Source: Streptomyces thermodiastaticus
GTDB taxonomy: Bacteria > Actinomycetota > Actinomycetes > Streptomycetales > Streptomycetaceae
Length of the DNA stretch: 64,000 nucleotides
Assembly (NCBI RefSeq): GCF_014656135.1
Contig: NZ_BNBV01000003.1
Span: 310,001 to 374,000 of the forward strand
Direction: 5' to 3'
The notes beneath the pieces are model-generated. The model was not told the origin of the DNA, ran no database searches, and saw nothing but the letters and a program-made list of their open reading frames with translations. A program made the translations under genes and the position numbers. This document shows, in pieces, positions 54,587 through 63,421 of the stretch. How positions within the stretch are numbered: the first letter of the stretch is position 1; every line of letters begins with the position of its first letter.

Positions 54587-55795
54587 TCAGCGCTCCTCGT
54601 GCGCGTCCGCCGCCTCGACCTCCTCGCGGGTCACCCCGAGCAGATAGAGCACCGTGTCCAGGAAGGGCACGTTCACCGCCGTGTGCGCGGCCTCGCGGAC
54701 CACCGGCTTGGCGTTGAAGGCGACACCGAGGCCCGCCGCGTTCAGCATGTCCAGGTCGTTGGCGCCGTCGCCGATCGCCACCGTCTGCGCCAGCGGCACT
54801 CCCGCCTCGGCGGCGAACCGGCGCAGCAGCCGCGCCTTGCCCGCCCGGTCGACGATCTCGCCGACGACCCGGCCCGTCAGCTTCCCGTCGGCGATCTCCA
54901 GCGTGTTGGCGTGCGCGAAGTCCAGGCCGAGCCGTTCCTTCAGATCGTCCGTGACCTGGGTGAAGCCACCGGAGACCACACCCACCTGGTAGCCGAGCCG
55001 CTTCAGGGTGCGGATCAGGGTGCGCGCACCCGGCGTCAGCCGCACCTCGCTGCGCACCTTGTCCACCACCGACACGTCCAGCCCCTTCAGCAGGGCCACC
55101 CGCGCGTGCAGGGACTGCTCGAAGTCCAGCTCCCCGCGCATCGCGGCCGCCGTCACCTCGGCGACCTCGGCCTCGCAGCCGGCGTGCGCGGCGAAGAGCT
55201 CGATCACCTCGTCCTGGATGAGCGTGGAGTCCACGTCCATGACCACCAGCCGCTGCGCCCGCCGGTGCAGGCCCGCCGCGACCACCGCTATGTCGACACC
55301 CAGTGCCGCCGCATGGGGGACCAGCGCGGTGCGCAGCGATTCCGTCTCCACCCCGGACACCGCGAACTCCACTGCGGTCACCGGGTATTTCGCCAGCCGG
55401 AAGATGCGGTCGATGTTGCCGCCCGCCTTGGTTATCCGCGCGGTGATCTGCGCGGTGGCCTCCGCGGTGAGCGGATGCCCGAGAACCGTCACCACTGAGC
55501 GCCCCAGGCCGCGCGGCCGGTTGTCGCCGTGTCCGGAGATGATCTCCGCCTGCATCTTCATCGACTCGGCCCAGCTGTGCACCGTCGCCCGCAGACCGCC
55601 CTCCAGACCGGCGGACGGCTGGGTGACGAGTGCGCACAGCACCATCCGGCCCCGGGTGACGACCTGCTCGATGTCGACCACGTCGACGCCGTAGGCCGCC
55701 AGGGTGTCGAAGAGGCCGGCGGTGATGCCCGGCCTGTCCTTCCCGAAGATCTTGACGAGAAGGGTCGGATCGTCGGAACTCTGCGAAGCGCTCAT
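54587..55795 (-). CDS. serB: Phosphoserine phosphatase with ACT region
   Basis: 402-aa HAD phosphatase for the last step of serine synthesis. The N-terminal about 170 residues are ACT-like (L-L-V-K-I-F-G-K-D-R-P-G-I-T, then V-V-T-V-L-G-H-P-L), probably for regulation. The HAD domain has nucleophile D-V-D-S-T (near 188), V-S-G-G-F near 283 and A-I-G-D-G-A-N-D-L near 345. The ATG at 55795 is chosen; the longer frame upstream is shadow. The layout matches mycobacterial SerB2. Confidence 0.93.
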   Translation of the reverse strand: MSASQSSDDPTLLVKIFGKDRPGITAGLFDTLAAYGVDVVDIEQVVTRGRMVLCALVTQPSAGLEGGLRATVHSWAESMKMQAEIISGHGDNRPRGLGRSVVTVLGHPLTAEATAQITARITKAGGNIDRIFRLAKYPVTAVEFAVSGVETESLRTALVPHAAALGVDIAVVAAGLHRRAQRLVVMDVDSTLIQDEVIELFAAHAGCEAEVAEVTAAAMRGELDFEQSLHARVALLKGLDVSVVDKVRSEVRLTPGARTLIRTLKRLGYQVGVVSGGFTQVTDDLKERLGLDFAHANTLEIADGKLTGRVVGEIVDRAGKARLLRRFAAEAGVPLAQTVAIGDGANDLDMLNAAGLGVAFNAKPVVREAAHTAVNVPFLDTVLYLLGVTREEVEAADAHEER

Positions 55796-56042
55796 GGTGT
55801 GTCCACGGTATCCGGCACTCGGTGCCCCGCGCCCCTCAGGTCCGCCTGGCGGACAGCCGGCGGCAGGTGCCGCCCGGGAGCCACGGCCGGGGCGGGCCGC
55901 ACCCCGGTGCGCCGCCCGCCGAGGCCGCCTCCGGCCGCTGCCGGCACCGCCGGCGGACACATGCGTTACGTACTCATGACAAGACCTGACTTTCGGCCGG
56001 TGGGCCCGGCCTGAAATAGTTCCTTGCGATGTTCGACATCCC

Positions 56043-56048
56043 TAGACT
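56043..56048 (+). promoter_or_regulatory. -10 element of the FHA-ABC gene
   Basis: TAGACT at 56043-56048, 34 bp ahead of the GTG at 56082. The only -35-like TTGCGA (56024) is at short spacing, so the assignment is tentative. A GGGGGA ribosome site lies between. Confidence 0.45.
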
Positions 56049-56081
56049 CCCCGCGACGGGGGCCATTCGGGGGACAACTCA

Positions 56082-58664
56082 GTGGGGCATGGAGTGCCTG
56101 AACTCGTACTGGAATCAAACGGACGGACCTGGACGCTCGACCCGTCCACGTCCTACACCCTGGGCCGCGATCCCCAGGGAGACATCGTCTTCGACGACGC
56201 CAGGGTGTCCTGGCGGCACGCGACGATCGCCTTCAACGGCCGCAGCTGGGTGATCGAGGACCACGGCAGCACCAACGGAACGTACGCGCAGGGCCAGAGG
56301 GTCCACCAGATCGACATCGGTCCGGGCACGACCCTGCACCTCGGCAACCCCACCGACGGGCCGCGCCTGACCCTGTCGGCCGCCCGGGCCGCCGTCGCCG
56401 CCGTGCGGGAGCGGCCGCAGCAGCCGTACGCGGCGCAGGGCGAGGCGGCACCCGGTGCACCGGCCGGCCAGGCGCCGGCACCCGCGCAGCAGCCCGCCGG
56501 CCCGCAGGCACCGCAGCAGGCTGCCGGACCTGCCGGACCGCAGGCACCGCAGCAGCCCTGGCCGGGCGCGCAGCAGACGCCGTCGGTCCCGGCCCAGCGG
56601 CCCTCCGCCGCCGGTGCGGACGCGCCGCCGGTCCACGGCGACCGCAGCCCGACGACGTTCCACCAGTTCTCGCTCGGCCGCGTGATGCGCATCGGCCGCG
56701 CCCTGGAGAACGACCTGGTGGTGTCCGACCTGCAGGTCTCCCGCCACCACGCGGAGTTCCACGCCACGCCCGACGGCAGGTTCGAGATCCGCGACCTCGG
56801 CAGCCACAACGGCACCTACGTCAACGGCCAGCCGATCCCCAAGGGCGGCTCGGCGACGCTCGGTCCGGCCGACATCGTCGGCGTCGGCCACTCGACGTTC
56901 CGGATCGTCGGCGACCGGCTGGAGGAGTTCGTCGACACCGGTGAGGTGTCTTTCTCCGCCCGTCACCTGACGGTCACCGTCGACGGCGGCAAGCAGATCC
57001 TCAAGGACGTCTCCTTCGGCGTCCCGGAGAAGTCGCTGGTCGCGGTCATCGGCCCGTCGGGTTCCGGCAAGTCCACCCTGCTCAAGGCGCTCACCGGGTA
57101 CCGCCCGGCCGACCAGGGCGAAGTCCTCTACGACAACCGGAACCTGTACAAGCAGTTCGCCGAACTCCGGCGCCGTATCGGCCTGGTGCCGCAGGACGAC
57201 ATCCTGCACAAGGAACTGAGCGTCAAACGGGCCCTGAAGTACGCGGCGAAGCTGCGCTTCCCGGCGGACACCACGGCCGCCGAGCGCGAGGCCCGCATCG
57301 ACGAGGTGCTGCGCGAGCTGAAGCTGGACGTCCACAAGGACAAGAGGGTCACCTCGCTCTCCGGCGGCCAGCGCAAGCGTGTGTCCGTGGCGCTGGAGCT
57401 GCTCACCAAGCCGTCGCTGATCTTCCTGGACGAGCCGACGTCCGGCCTCGACCCGGGCATGGACCGCGACGTCATGCAGCTGCTGCGCGGCCTGGCCGAC
57501 GACGGCCGCACCGTCCTCGTCGTCACCCACTCCGTGGCCGAACTGGCGCTGTGCGACAAGCTGCTGGTGATGGCGCCGGGCGGTTCGGTCGCCTACTTCG
57601 GCCCGCCTCAGGAGGCACTGAACTTCTTCGGCTACGACAGCTGGGCCGACGTCTTCTCCGCCTTCGAGAACTACCGCGACTACGACTGGGCGGGCCGGTG
57701 GAAGGGCTCGCAGCACTACCAGCTGTACGCCGCGGACGTCGACTCCGCCGCCCCGCAGCCCGCGGCGGCACCCGCGCCGCAGGCCGTCAAGCCGCCCAAA
57801 CCGCAGAGCTGGGGCGCGCAGCTGCTGACCCTGATCCGCCGCTACATGGCGGTGATCGCCTCCGACAAGGGCTTTTTGGCACTGACGGTGATCCTGCCGG
57901 CGGTGCTCGGCTCGGTCAGCCTGCTCATCAACCACGACAAGGGTCTGCTGGTCAACCCGGTCAACCCGCAGACCGGCGTGCACGCCCCGAACGGCACGGC
58001 CACCACGGTGCTGCTGATCCTCGCGGTCGGCGCGTGTTTCGCGGGCGCGGCGAACTCCGTCCGCGAGCTGATCAAAGAGCGGGTCATCTACGAGCGGGAA
58101 CGTGCCACCGGCCTGTCCCGCTCGGCCTACCTGATGTCCAAGGTCGTCGTGCTCGGCGTGATCACGGTGCTGCAGGGGCTGCTGGTCGGTCTGATCGGCT
58201 TCTCCAGCCGTGAAATCCCCGGCCAGGGCCTGATCCTCGGCGGTGCCACGCTCTTCGAGCTGTGCCTGCCGATCATGGCGCTGGGCTTCACCTCGATGAT
58301 GGTCGGCCTGGTCATCTCCTCGCTGGTGAAGACCGCCGAGAAGACCATGCCGCTGCTGGTGATGTTCGCGATCATCCAGGTGGTGTTCACCGGCTGCCTG
58401 TTCACACTGCACGGCACGCCCGGCGTCAACGAGTTCTCCTACCTGATGCCGTCGCGCTGGGCGGTGGCCGCCGCGGGCACCACGCTGGACTTCAACAACA
58501 TCGCCCCGAACGCCGACGACCCCACCGACACCGACCCGGTGTGGGACCACGAGGCGTCGGCCTGGGGCATCGACATGACCGCGCTGATCGCCCTGGGCGT
58601 GGTGTGCGGCTTCCTGGTGGCGCGCTTCCTGCGCCGCCACGAGCCCGAAGTCATGCGGAAGTAG
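56082..58664 (+). CDS. Double-FHA ABC exporter (Rv1747-like)
   Basis: 860-aa single-chain half transporter. Two FHA phosphothreonine-binding domains come first (about 1-110, with G-R-D-P and G-S-T-N-G-T-Y, and 200-290, with G-R-A-L-E-N-D and G-S-H-N-G-T-Y). They are separated by a Gln/Pro/Ala-rich linker (110-195). The ATPase has Walker A G-P-S-G-S-G-K-S (324-331), L-S-G-G-Q-R-K-R and L-D-E-P-T. Six helices follow from about 590. The order matches mycobacterial Rv1747, which is phosphorylated by a Ser/Thr kinase and exports cell-envelope material. A kinase gene is not in this window. The GTG at 56082 follows GGGGGA. Confidence 0.9.
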   Translation: MGHGVPELVLESNGRTWTLDPSTSYTLGRDPQGDIVFDDARVSWRHATIAFNGRSWVIEDHGSTNGTYAQGQRVHQIDIGPGTTLHLGNPTDGPRLTLSAARAAVAAVRERPQQPYAAQGEAAPGAPAGQAPAPAQQPAGPQAPQQAAGPAGPQAPQQPWPGAQQTPSVPAQRPSAAGADAPPVHGDRSPTTFHQFSLGRVMRIGRALENDLVVSDLQVSRHHAEFHATPDGRFEIRDLGSHNGTYVNGQPIPKGGSATLGPADIVGVGHSTFRIVGDRLEEFVDTGEVSFSARHLTVTVDGGKQILKDVSFGVPEKSLVAVIGPSGSGKSTLLKALTGYRPADQGEVLYDNRNLYKQFAELRRRIGLVPQDDILHKELSVKRALKYAAKLRFPADTTAAEREARIDEVLRELKLDVHKDKRVTSLSGGQRKRVSVALELLTKPSLIFLDEPTSGLDPGMDRDVMQLLRGLADDGRTVLVVTHSVAELALCDKLLVMAPGGSVAYFGPPQEALNFFGYDSWADVFSAFENYRDYDWAGRWKGSQHYQLYAADVDSAAPQPAAAPAPQAVKPPKPQSWGAQLLTLIRRYMAVIASDKGFLALTVILPAVLGSVSLLINHDKGLLVNPVNPQTGVHAPNGTATTVLLILAVGACFAGAANSVRELIKERVIYERERATGLSRSAYLMSKVVVLGVITVLQGLLVGLIGFSSREIPGQGLILGGATLFELCLPIMALGFTSMMVGLVISSLVKTAEKTMPLLVMFAIIQVVFTGCLFTLHGTPGVNEFSYLMPSRWAVAAAGTTLDFNNIAPNADDPTDTDPVWDHEASAWGIDMTALIALGVVCGFLVARFLRRHEPEVMRK

Positions 58665-58690
58665 CGCTCGTTCGCACACACGGACGGTGA

Positions 58691-58720
58691 AGGGCGGCAT
58701 CCCGCGCGGGGTGCCGCCCT
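58691..58720. terminator. Terminator between FHA-ABC gene and transglycosylase gene
   Basis: AGGGCGGCATCCC (58691-58703) pairs with GGGGTGCCGCCCT (58708-58720) with one G-T pair and a 4-nt loop. It lies between convergent gene ends. Confidence 0.88.
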
Positions 58721-58761
58721 TGTGCGTCGCGTTCGTCCAAGGTCCGCGCCGACCTCCGCGC

Positions 58762-59565
58762 TCAGTACGCGCTGTTGACGTTGTCCATGGAGCCGTAGCG
58801 GTGCGCCGCGTAGTTGCAGGCGGCCGTGATGTTGGCGACCGGGTCGTAGATGTTCCACGACGTGCCGGGCACGTGGTAGGCCTTGAAGGTCGGCGGGATG
58901 ACCTGCAGCAGGCCCTTCGACGGGACGCCGTTGCGGGCGTTGATGTCCCAGTTGTTGATGGCGTACGGGTTGCCGGAGGACTCCCGCATGATGTTGCGGT
59001 GGATGCCGTTGTAGGAGCCGGGGATGTTGTGCTTGCGCATGATGTCCAGCGACTCCCGGATCCAGCCGTCGAGGTTGTCCGGGTAACGCTTGGAGGCGAC
59101 CTGCTGCACCTGGACACGCTGCGCGGAGCGGTTCACGGCGGTCTGCCCGGCCTTGCGCTCGGCGGCCTTGTGCTGCGCGGCGGCCTGCGCCTTGCGCTGC
59201 ACCTCGGCGGCCTTGTGCCGGGCGGCGGCCTGCTGCCGCGCCTGTATGTCCTGGACCTTGACGCCGGTGCTCGCGAGCCGGTCGGTCACTTTGGCCTGCA
59301 CGTGCTCGACCGGCTGGGAGCTGACCTTCACCGGGGCGGCGGGGGCGGCGTCGGCGACGGTGGTCTGACCGCCGCCGGCCACGGCGGTGGGCACGGCGAT
59401 CGCGGCGGCGCTCAGCGCGGCGGCACCGGCGACGACACACTTCTGGGCCGCCGGCAGCGCACGGCCGGTACGGACGGCCGCGGCGGCCTTCGGCAGCGCA
59501 CGGTCCCGCAGGACCTCGTTGGCCTTGGACAGCGCACGACTGGGGAAGCGGAAGTTTGCGGGCAT
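58762..59565 (-). CDS. Secreted transglycosylase-like (SLT) protein
   Basis: 267-aa protein. A 40-residue basic N-terminal extension precedes the hydrophobic secretion segment (about 45-65, A-L-S-A-A-A-I-A-V-P-T-A-V-A-G-G). Residues 90-165 are an Ala/Gln/Lys-rich helical stretch, likely a coiled coil. The C-terminal about 100 residues are an SLT-type domain with the catalytic-looking Glu in I-M-R-E-S-S-G-N-P-Y-A-I-N-N-W-D and G-L-L-Q-V-I-P-P-T-F. It should act on peptidoglycan outside the cell. The ATG at 59565 has GAGG upstream. Confidence 0.85.
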   Translation of the reverse strand: MPANFRFPSRALSKANEVLRDRALPKAAAAVRTGRALPAAQKCVVAGAAALSAAAIAVPTAVAGGGQTTVADAAPAAPVKVSSQPVEHVQAKVTDRLASTGVKVQDIQARQQAAARHKAAEVQRKAQAAAQHKAAERKAGQTAVNRSAQRVQVQQVASKRYPDNLDGWIRESLDIMRKHNIPGSYNGIHRNIMRESSGNPYAINNWDINARNGVPSKGLLQVIPPTFKAYHVPGTSWNIYDPVANITAACNYAAHRYGSMDNVNSAY

Positions 59566-60073
59566 GAAGAACTGGACCTCTTCGAGTAGCGCGGAGGTCG
59601 CTCTCCGGACTGCGGGAGGGGGTCCTTCCCACGAGCGCCGGGCAACGGAGTCGGCGGCGCCGAGCGACGAGAGACATTCTTAGCGGCCGCAAAATGCCCC
59701 GGCAAAGGTGTGACGTACGAAGCCGAGTAGTGGATCAGGAACTGATAAATCGGGACAGACCGGGCTGTCTTTCCCGTTCACCCCGGCTGTCGTGCCTCCT
59801 ATGCGCGGTCGTACGTGATGTACGCCCTGTGTGCGTCCTCACATCACCCCGAGATCCATCTCACTCGGTGTTGCGGTCGCAATGCCCACCGTGAGCGCCC
59901 TCGGGCCCCTGGCCCGGCCCTGCTCCCAGGCCCCGGAGCATGCCCTTTCTCTCCGGTTTCTCTTCGGCTTCTCTTCGGATCCTCTTCGGACCGCGGACCT
60001 AGGTCCCCGGTCCGGGACCCAGGGCCGCCGCGGGGCCGATCCCGCCCGTACGGTGCGCCGGTACCGTGAGCGC
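59566..60073. other. Divergent leader/promoter region, SLT protein and histidine kinase
   Basis: 508 bp between divergent genes. On the minus strand the 150 bp before the SLT start is rich in inverted repeats (CGCCGAC, GGGAAGG, GGAGAGCGACC elements), suggesting a structured 5' UTR. It lacks the full c-di-AMP (ydaO) riboswitch consensus. The kinase side has a short tandem array of CTCTTCGG at 59949-59992. The lower-GC stretch around 59730-59760 may hold the SLT promoter. Confidence 0.45.
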
Positions 60074-61219
60074 ATGAGTCACGGCCCCCGGTCCGGCCTC
60101 GCCGCCGTCAGCGACGCACTGCTGGCCATGAGCAGGCACCTGGAGGTGCGCGACGTCCTGAAGACGATCGTCGCCTCCGCCCGCGACCTGCTCGACGCCG
60201 AGTACGCCGCCCTCGGCGTCCCCGACGACCACGGCGGCTTCGCCCAGTTCGTGGTGGACGGCGTCAGCGAGGAACAGTGGCGCGCCATCGGCCCCCTGCC
60301 GCGCCAGCACGGCATCCTCGCCGCCATGCTCCACGACGCCACGCCCCAGCGCCTGGCCGACGTGCGTACGGACCCCCGCTTCGAGGGCTGGCCGTCCGCC
60401 CACCCGGAGCTGGCCGACTTCCTCGGCGTGCCCGTCCGCGACGGCGACGAGGTCATCGCCGCCCTGTTCCTGGCCAACAAGCGCTGCCCCAGGCCGCAGG
60501 GCGGCTGCGGCTTCACCGAGGAGGACGAGGAACTGCTCGGCATCCTCGCCCAGCACGCCGCGATCGCCCTGACCAACGCCCGTCTCTACGAGCGCAGCCG
60601 CGAGCTGACCATCGCCGAGGAACGCTCCCGGCTCGCCCACGAGCTGCACGACGCCGTCAGCCAGAAACTGTTCTCCCTGCGCCTGACCGCCCAGGCCGCC
60701 GTCGCCCTCGTGGACCGTGACCCGGCGCGCGCCAAGGGGGAGCTGCAACAGGTGGCCGCGCTGGCCGCCGAGGCCGCCGACGAGCTGCGCGCCGCCGTGG
60801 TGGAGCTGCGTCCGGCCGCCCTGGAGGAGGACGGACTGGTGGCCACCCTGCGCACCCAGATCCAGGTCCTCGACCGCGCCCACGACGCGCGCGTCACCTT
60901 CACCGCCCGCGGCCTGCGCGCCCTGCCGGCCGCCCAGGAGGAAGCGCTGCTGCGGGTCGCCCAGGAAGCCCTGCACAATGCGCTGCGGCACTCCGGCGCC
61001 ACCCAGGTGGACGTCACCCTGGAGCGCCGCGGCCGCGGCGCCGTGCTGCGGGTCAGCGACGACGGCAGGGGCTTCGACCCGCAGGCCGTGCGTGCCGCGG
61101 GACGTCACCTGGGCCTGGTCTCCATGCGGGACCGCGCGAGCGGGGCCGGCGGCAGTCTCACGGTGGAATCGGCGCCCGGTCAGGGCACCACGGTCGAGAT
61201 GGAGGTCCCCGGTGGGTGA
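60074..61219 (+). CDS. GAF-domain histidine kinase
   Basis: 381-aa cytoplasmic sensor kinase without membrane segments. The GAF domain (about 20-170) has L-E-V-R-D-V-L-K-T-I-V-A-S-A-R-D-L-L. The HisKA_3 dimerisation segment has phosphoacceptor His192 in A-H-E-L-H-D-A-V-S-Q. The ATPase has N-A-L-R-H-S-G-A-T and D-D-G-R-G-F-D-P. It overlaps the NarL-type regulator by 8 nt, so they form a two-component pair. I chose the ATG at 60074. The signal is unknown; relatives sense redox, gases or small ligands through GAF. Confidence 0.9.
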   Translation: MSHGPRSGLAAVSDALLAMSRHLEVRDVLKTIVASARDLLDAEYAALGVPDDHGGFAQFVVDGVSEEQWRAIGPLPRQHGILAAMLHDATPQRLADVRTDPRFEGWPSAHPELADFLGVPVRDGDEVIAALFLANKRCPRPQGGCGFTEEDEELLGILAQHAAIALTNARLYERSRELTIAEERSRLAHELHDAVSQKLFSLRLTAQAAVALVDRDPARAKGELQQVAALAAEAADELRAAVVELRPAALEEDGLVATLRTQIQVLDRAHDARVTFTARGLRALPAAQEEALLRVAQEALHNALRHSGATQVDVTLERRGRGAVLRVSDDGRGFDPQAVRAAGRHLGLVSMRDRASGAGGSLTVESAPGQGTTVEMEVPGG

Positions 61220-61853
61220 ACCGATCAAGGTGCTGGTCGTCGACGACCACCAGGTGGTGCGCCGGGGCCTGTGCACCTTTCTCGAGGTCCAGGACGACAT
61301 CGAGGTCGTCGGCGAGGCCGCGGACGGCGCCGAGGGCGTCGCGCGCGCCGAGGAGCTGCGGCCCGACGTCGTCCTCATGGACGTGAAGATGCCGGTCATG
61401 GACGGCGTCGAGGCCCTGCGCCGGCTGCGGGAGCTGGGCAATCCTGCGCGGGTGCTGATCGTCACCAGCTTCACCGAGCAGCGCACGGTGGTCCCGGCCC
61501 TGCGCGCGGGCGCCGCAGGATACGTCTACAAGGACGTGGACCCCGACGCGCTCGCCGGCGCCATCCGCTCCGTGCACGCCGGTCACGTCCTGCTCCAGCA
61601 GGAGGTCGCCGGGGCGCTGCTCTCCGAGGAGGCGTCCGGTCCTGCCCAGGGGAGGGGCGGCTCGCTGACCGAGCGGGAGAGGGAGGTCCTCGGCCTGATA
61701 GCGGACGGCCGTTCCAACCGCGAGATCGCCCGCGCGCTGGTGCTGTCCGAGAAGACCGTGAAGACCCACGTGTCGAACATCCTGATGAAGCTCGACCTCG
61801 CCGACCGCACCCAGGCCGCGCTGTGGGCCGTACGCCACGGCCTCACCCGCTGA
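61212..61853 (+). CDS. NarL/LuxR-type response regulator
   Basis: 213-aa regulator paired with the overlapping kinase. Receiver domain: acidic pocket V-V-D-D-H, phosphoacceptor Asp57 in L-M-D-V-K-M-P and a conserved Thr/Lys pair (V-T-S, Y-K-D). The C-terminal LuxR HTH (about 145-205) has L-T-E-R-E-R-E-V-L-G-L-I-A-D-G-R-S-N-R-E-I-A split by the usual turn and V-K-T-H-V-S-N-I-L. The GTG at 61212 is the start with an 8-nt overlap with the kinase stop. Confidence 0.92.
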   Translation: MGEPIKVLVVDDHQVVRRGLCTFLEVQDDIEVVGEAADGAEGVARAEELRPDVVLMDVKMPVMDGVEALRRLRELGNPARVLIVTSFTEQRTVVPALRAGAAGYVYKDVDPDALAGAIRSVHAGHVLLQQEVAGALLSEEASGPAQGRGGSLTEREREVLGLIADGRSNREIARALVLSEKTVKTHVSNILMKLDLADRTQAALWAVRHGLTR

Positions 61854-62060
61854 CCGGCACCGCGCCACGGCCGGTCCGGCCGAGAGGCCCCGGCCGGTCC
61901 GGCCGGGAGGGACGGCGGCACGGTGCAGACGGCACGTTCCGGGCTGAGATTCATACCGTCGTGGGAATGTCCCCCGGATGGCGCATCCTCCGTCCGCCCC
62001 GGCCGTTCCCCAGTGCGTGCCGCGGCGACGGCCGCGGCGGACAGTGAGAAGGGCTGAGAA
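61854..62060. other. Intergenic region with palindromic repeats, upstream of chpE
   Basis: Contains two copies of GGCCGGTCCGGCCG (61869-61882, 61892-61905), each nearly palindromic; together they may end the two-component operon. The chpE promoter is presumably at about 61930-62030 but not identified. The GTG of chpE has AGAAGGG upstream. Confidence 0.5.
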
Positions 62061-62306
62061 GTGAAGAACCTGAAGAAGGCAGCGGCTGTGACGATGGTGG
62101 CGGGCGGTCTGGTGGCCGCCGGTGCCGGAATGGCCTCCGCCCACGACGGCGCCTCGGCCGCCGGCGCCGCCAAGCACTCTCCGGGCGTCGTGTCGGGCAA
62201 CGCCGTCCAGGCCCCGGTCCACGTCCCGGTCAACGCCGTCGGCAACAGCGTCGACGTCATCGGCGTCCTGAACCCGGCCTTCGGCAACGCGGGCCTCAAC
62301 CACTGA
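62061..62306 (+). CDS. chpE: Short chaplin lacking cysteines, ChpE type
   Basis: 81-aa secreted amyloid-forming surface protein. A signal peptide (1-27, ending G-M-A-S-A) is followed by a 54-residue mature chaplin domain with S-G-N-A-V-Q-A-P-V-H-V-P-V-N and V-G-N-S-V-D-V-I-G-V-L-N-P. Unlike most short chaplins it has no Cys, a feature of ChpE. Chaplins coat aerial hyphae and spores and lower surface tension. The GTG at 62061 is used. It is followed by a strong terminator. Confidence 0.9.
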   Translation: MKNLKKAAAVTMVAGGLVAAGAGMASAHDGASAAGAAKHSPGVVSGNAVQAPVHVPVNAVGNSVDVIGVLNPAFGNAGLNH

Positions 62307-62333
62307 CCCGGCCCACCGGAAGCGGTTGTCCCA

Positions 62334-62360
62334 CGGCCTCCCGGACTCCCCGGGAGGCCG
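62334..62360 (+). terminator. Terminator after chpE
   Basis: CGGCCTCCCGG (62334-62344) and CCGGGAGGCCG (62350-62360) form an 11-bp perfect stem around a 5-nt loop, 28 bp after the chpE stop. Confidence 0.88.
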
Positions 62361-62484
62361 CTCGCTTCTCCCGGGTGCCCCCTCCCTGGTGCCGCGCCGG
62401 GCCGCCCGGCCGGAGCACCGGGCGTGCGCCCGCGAGCCCGTGCATGTCACACCGGTGCAGGCGCCGCGCAGGGGCGAGGCACCC

Positions 62485-63270
62485 TCACCGCCCGCGTTCC
62501 CGCTCCTCCACCACCGCGTTGTACGCCGCCACCAGCGCCCGCCGGGCCGTCCGCTCCACCGGTGTGAGCGCCGCGCTGCGCGCCGCCATCTGCGCGGCGC
62601 TCACGGCACCCCCGTGGCCGTTGTCGTACGCCAGCGACACCAGCAGCCGCACCCGCCGCGCCAGCTCCAGCACCCGCACCGCCCGCGGCGGATACCCCGG
62701 CGCCAGCACCTCCCGGCCGCGCTCGGACCGTGCCCGGTAGGCGTCGATCGCCGCCTCGGCCACCGGCCCCGACGCCGCGACGTCCAGCTTCGACAGCGCC
62801 TCGGTCGCCTCCCGCAGCGCCTCGGCCAGCTCCCGCTCCGCCTCGCCCAGCGACGGCACATCGGCCGGCGGCGCCTGCCGCACCGGCAGCACCTGCCACA
62901 CCACCTCGGCGTGCACATCGCCCTCCGGCCCGGCCTCGTACACCTCGGGCACCAGCCCGAAGGCGGCGTCGTGACAGACCACCGCCTCCTCGGCCGCCAG
63001 CGCCCGCGCGTTGAACTCCGGCGGCCCGCTCAGCCCCAGCGGATGCCCCGGCGCCGGCAGCGCCACCCGCAGGGCGCTCACCCCGAGCGCGCGCAACCGC
63101 CCCAGCGCGAGCGTCAGTCCGACGGGCCCCGTCTCACCGGGCAGACCCTCCACCCGGTGCACGGCGTCCTCGCCCACGATGGCGAGAACGGCGTCGTCCG
63201 GAGAGACAAGTCCGGCAAGCAGGGCATTTCCCCAAGCGGCGAGGCGACCAGAGCGCGGTTCCGACAGCAT
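62485..63270 (-). CDS. Conserved actinobacterial protein of unknown function
   Basis: 261-aa soluble protein I do not recognise functionally. It has an alpha/beta N-terminal half (D-A-V-L-A-I-V-G-E-D-A-V-H-R-V and L-R-A-L-G-V-S-A-L-R-V-A-L-P-A-P-G-H-P-L-G-L) and a helical, Ala/Glu-rich C-terminal half. No membrane segment, no recognised catalytic motif. It is divergent from an ABC ATPase gene, a neighbourhood I recall as common in Streptomyces. The ATG at 63270 is used. Confidence 0.7.
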   Translation of the reverse strand: MLSEPRSGRLAAWGNALLAGLVSPDDAVLAIVGEDAVHRVEGLPGETGPVGLTLALGRLRALGVSALRVALPAPGHPLGLSGPPEFNARALAAEEAVVCHDAAFGLVPEVYEAGPEGDVHAEVVWQVLPVRQAPPADVPSLGEAERELAEALREATEALSKLDVAASGPVAEAAIDAYRARSERGREVLAPGYPPRAVRVLELARRVRLLVSLAYDNGHGGAVSAAQMAARSAALTPVERTARRALVAAYNAVVEERERGR

Positions 63271-63421
63271 GCCCCCACCCTAAGGACCGGACCGCGGGAA
63301 CAGTCCGCCCATCTCGTGGCGTAGATTCGGTGAGGGCTGCGCCCACCGGCGCGGCGGACCGAGCCACAGGCGTACGCGACAGCCGGCACCGGCGGCACAC
63401 TGCAAGGGGAGACACGCGCTC

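Noticed and set aside
59566..59720. c-di-AMP (ydaO) riboswitch before the SLT gene
   Set aside because: Partial resemblance only; the hallmark GGGTGAAT-type and paired core segments are not all present, so it is kept as a question rather than a feature.
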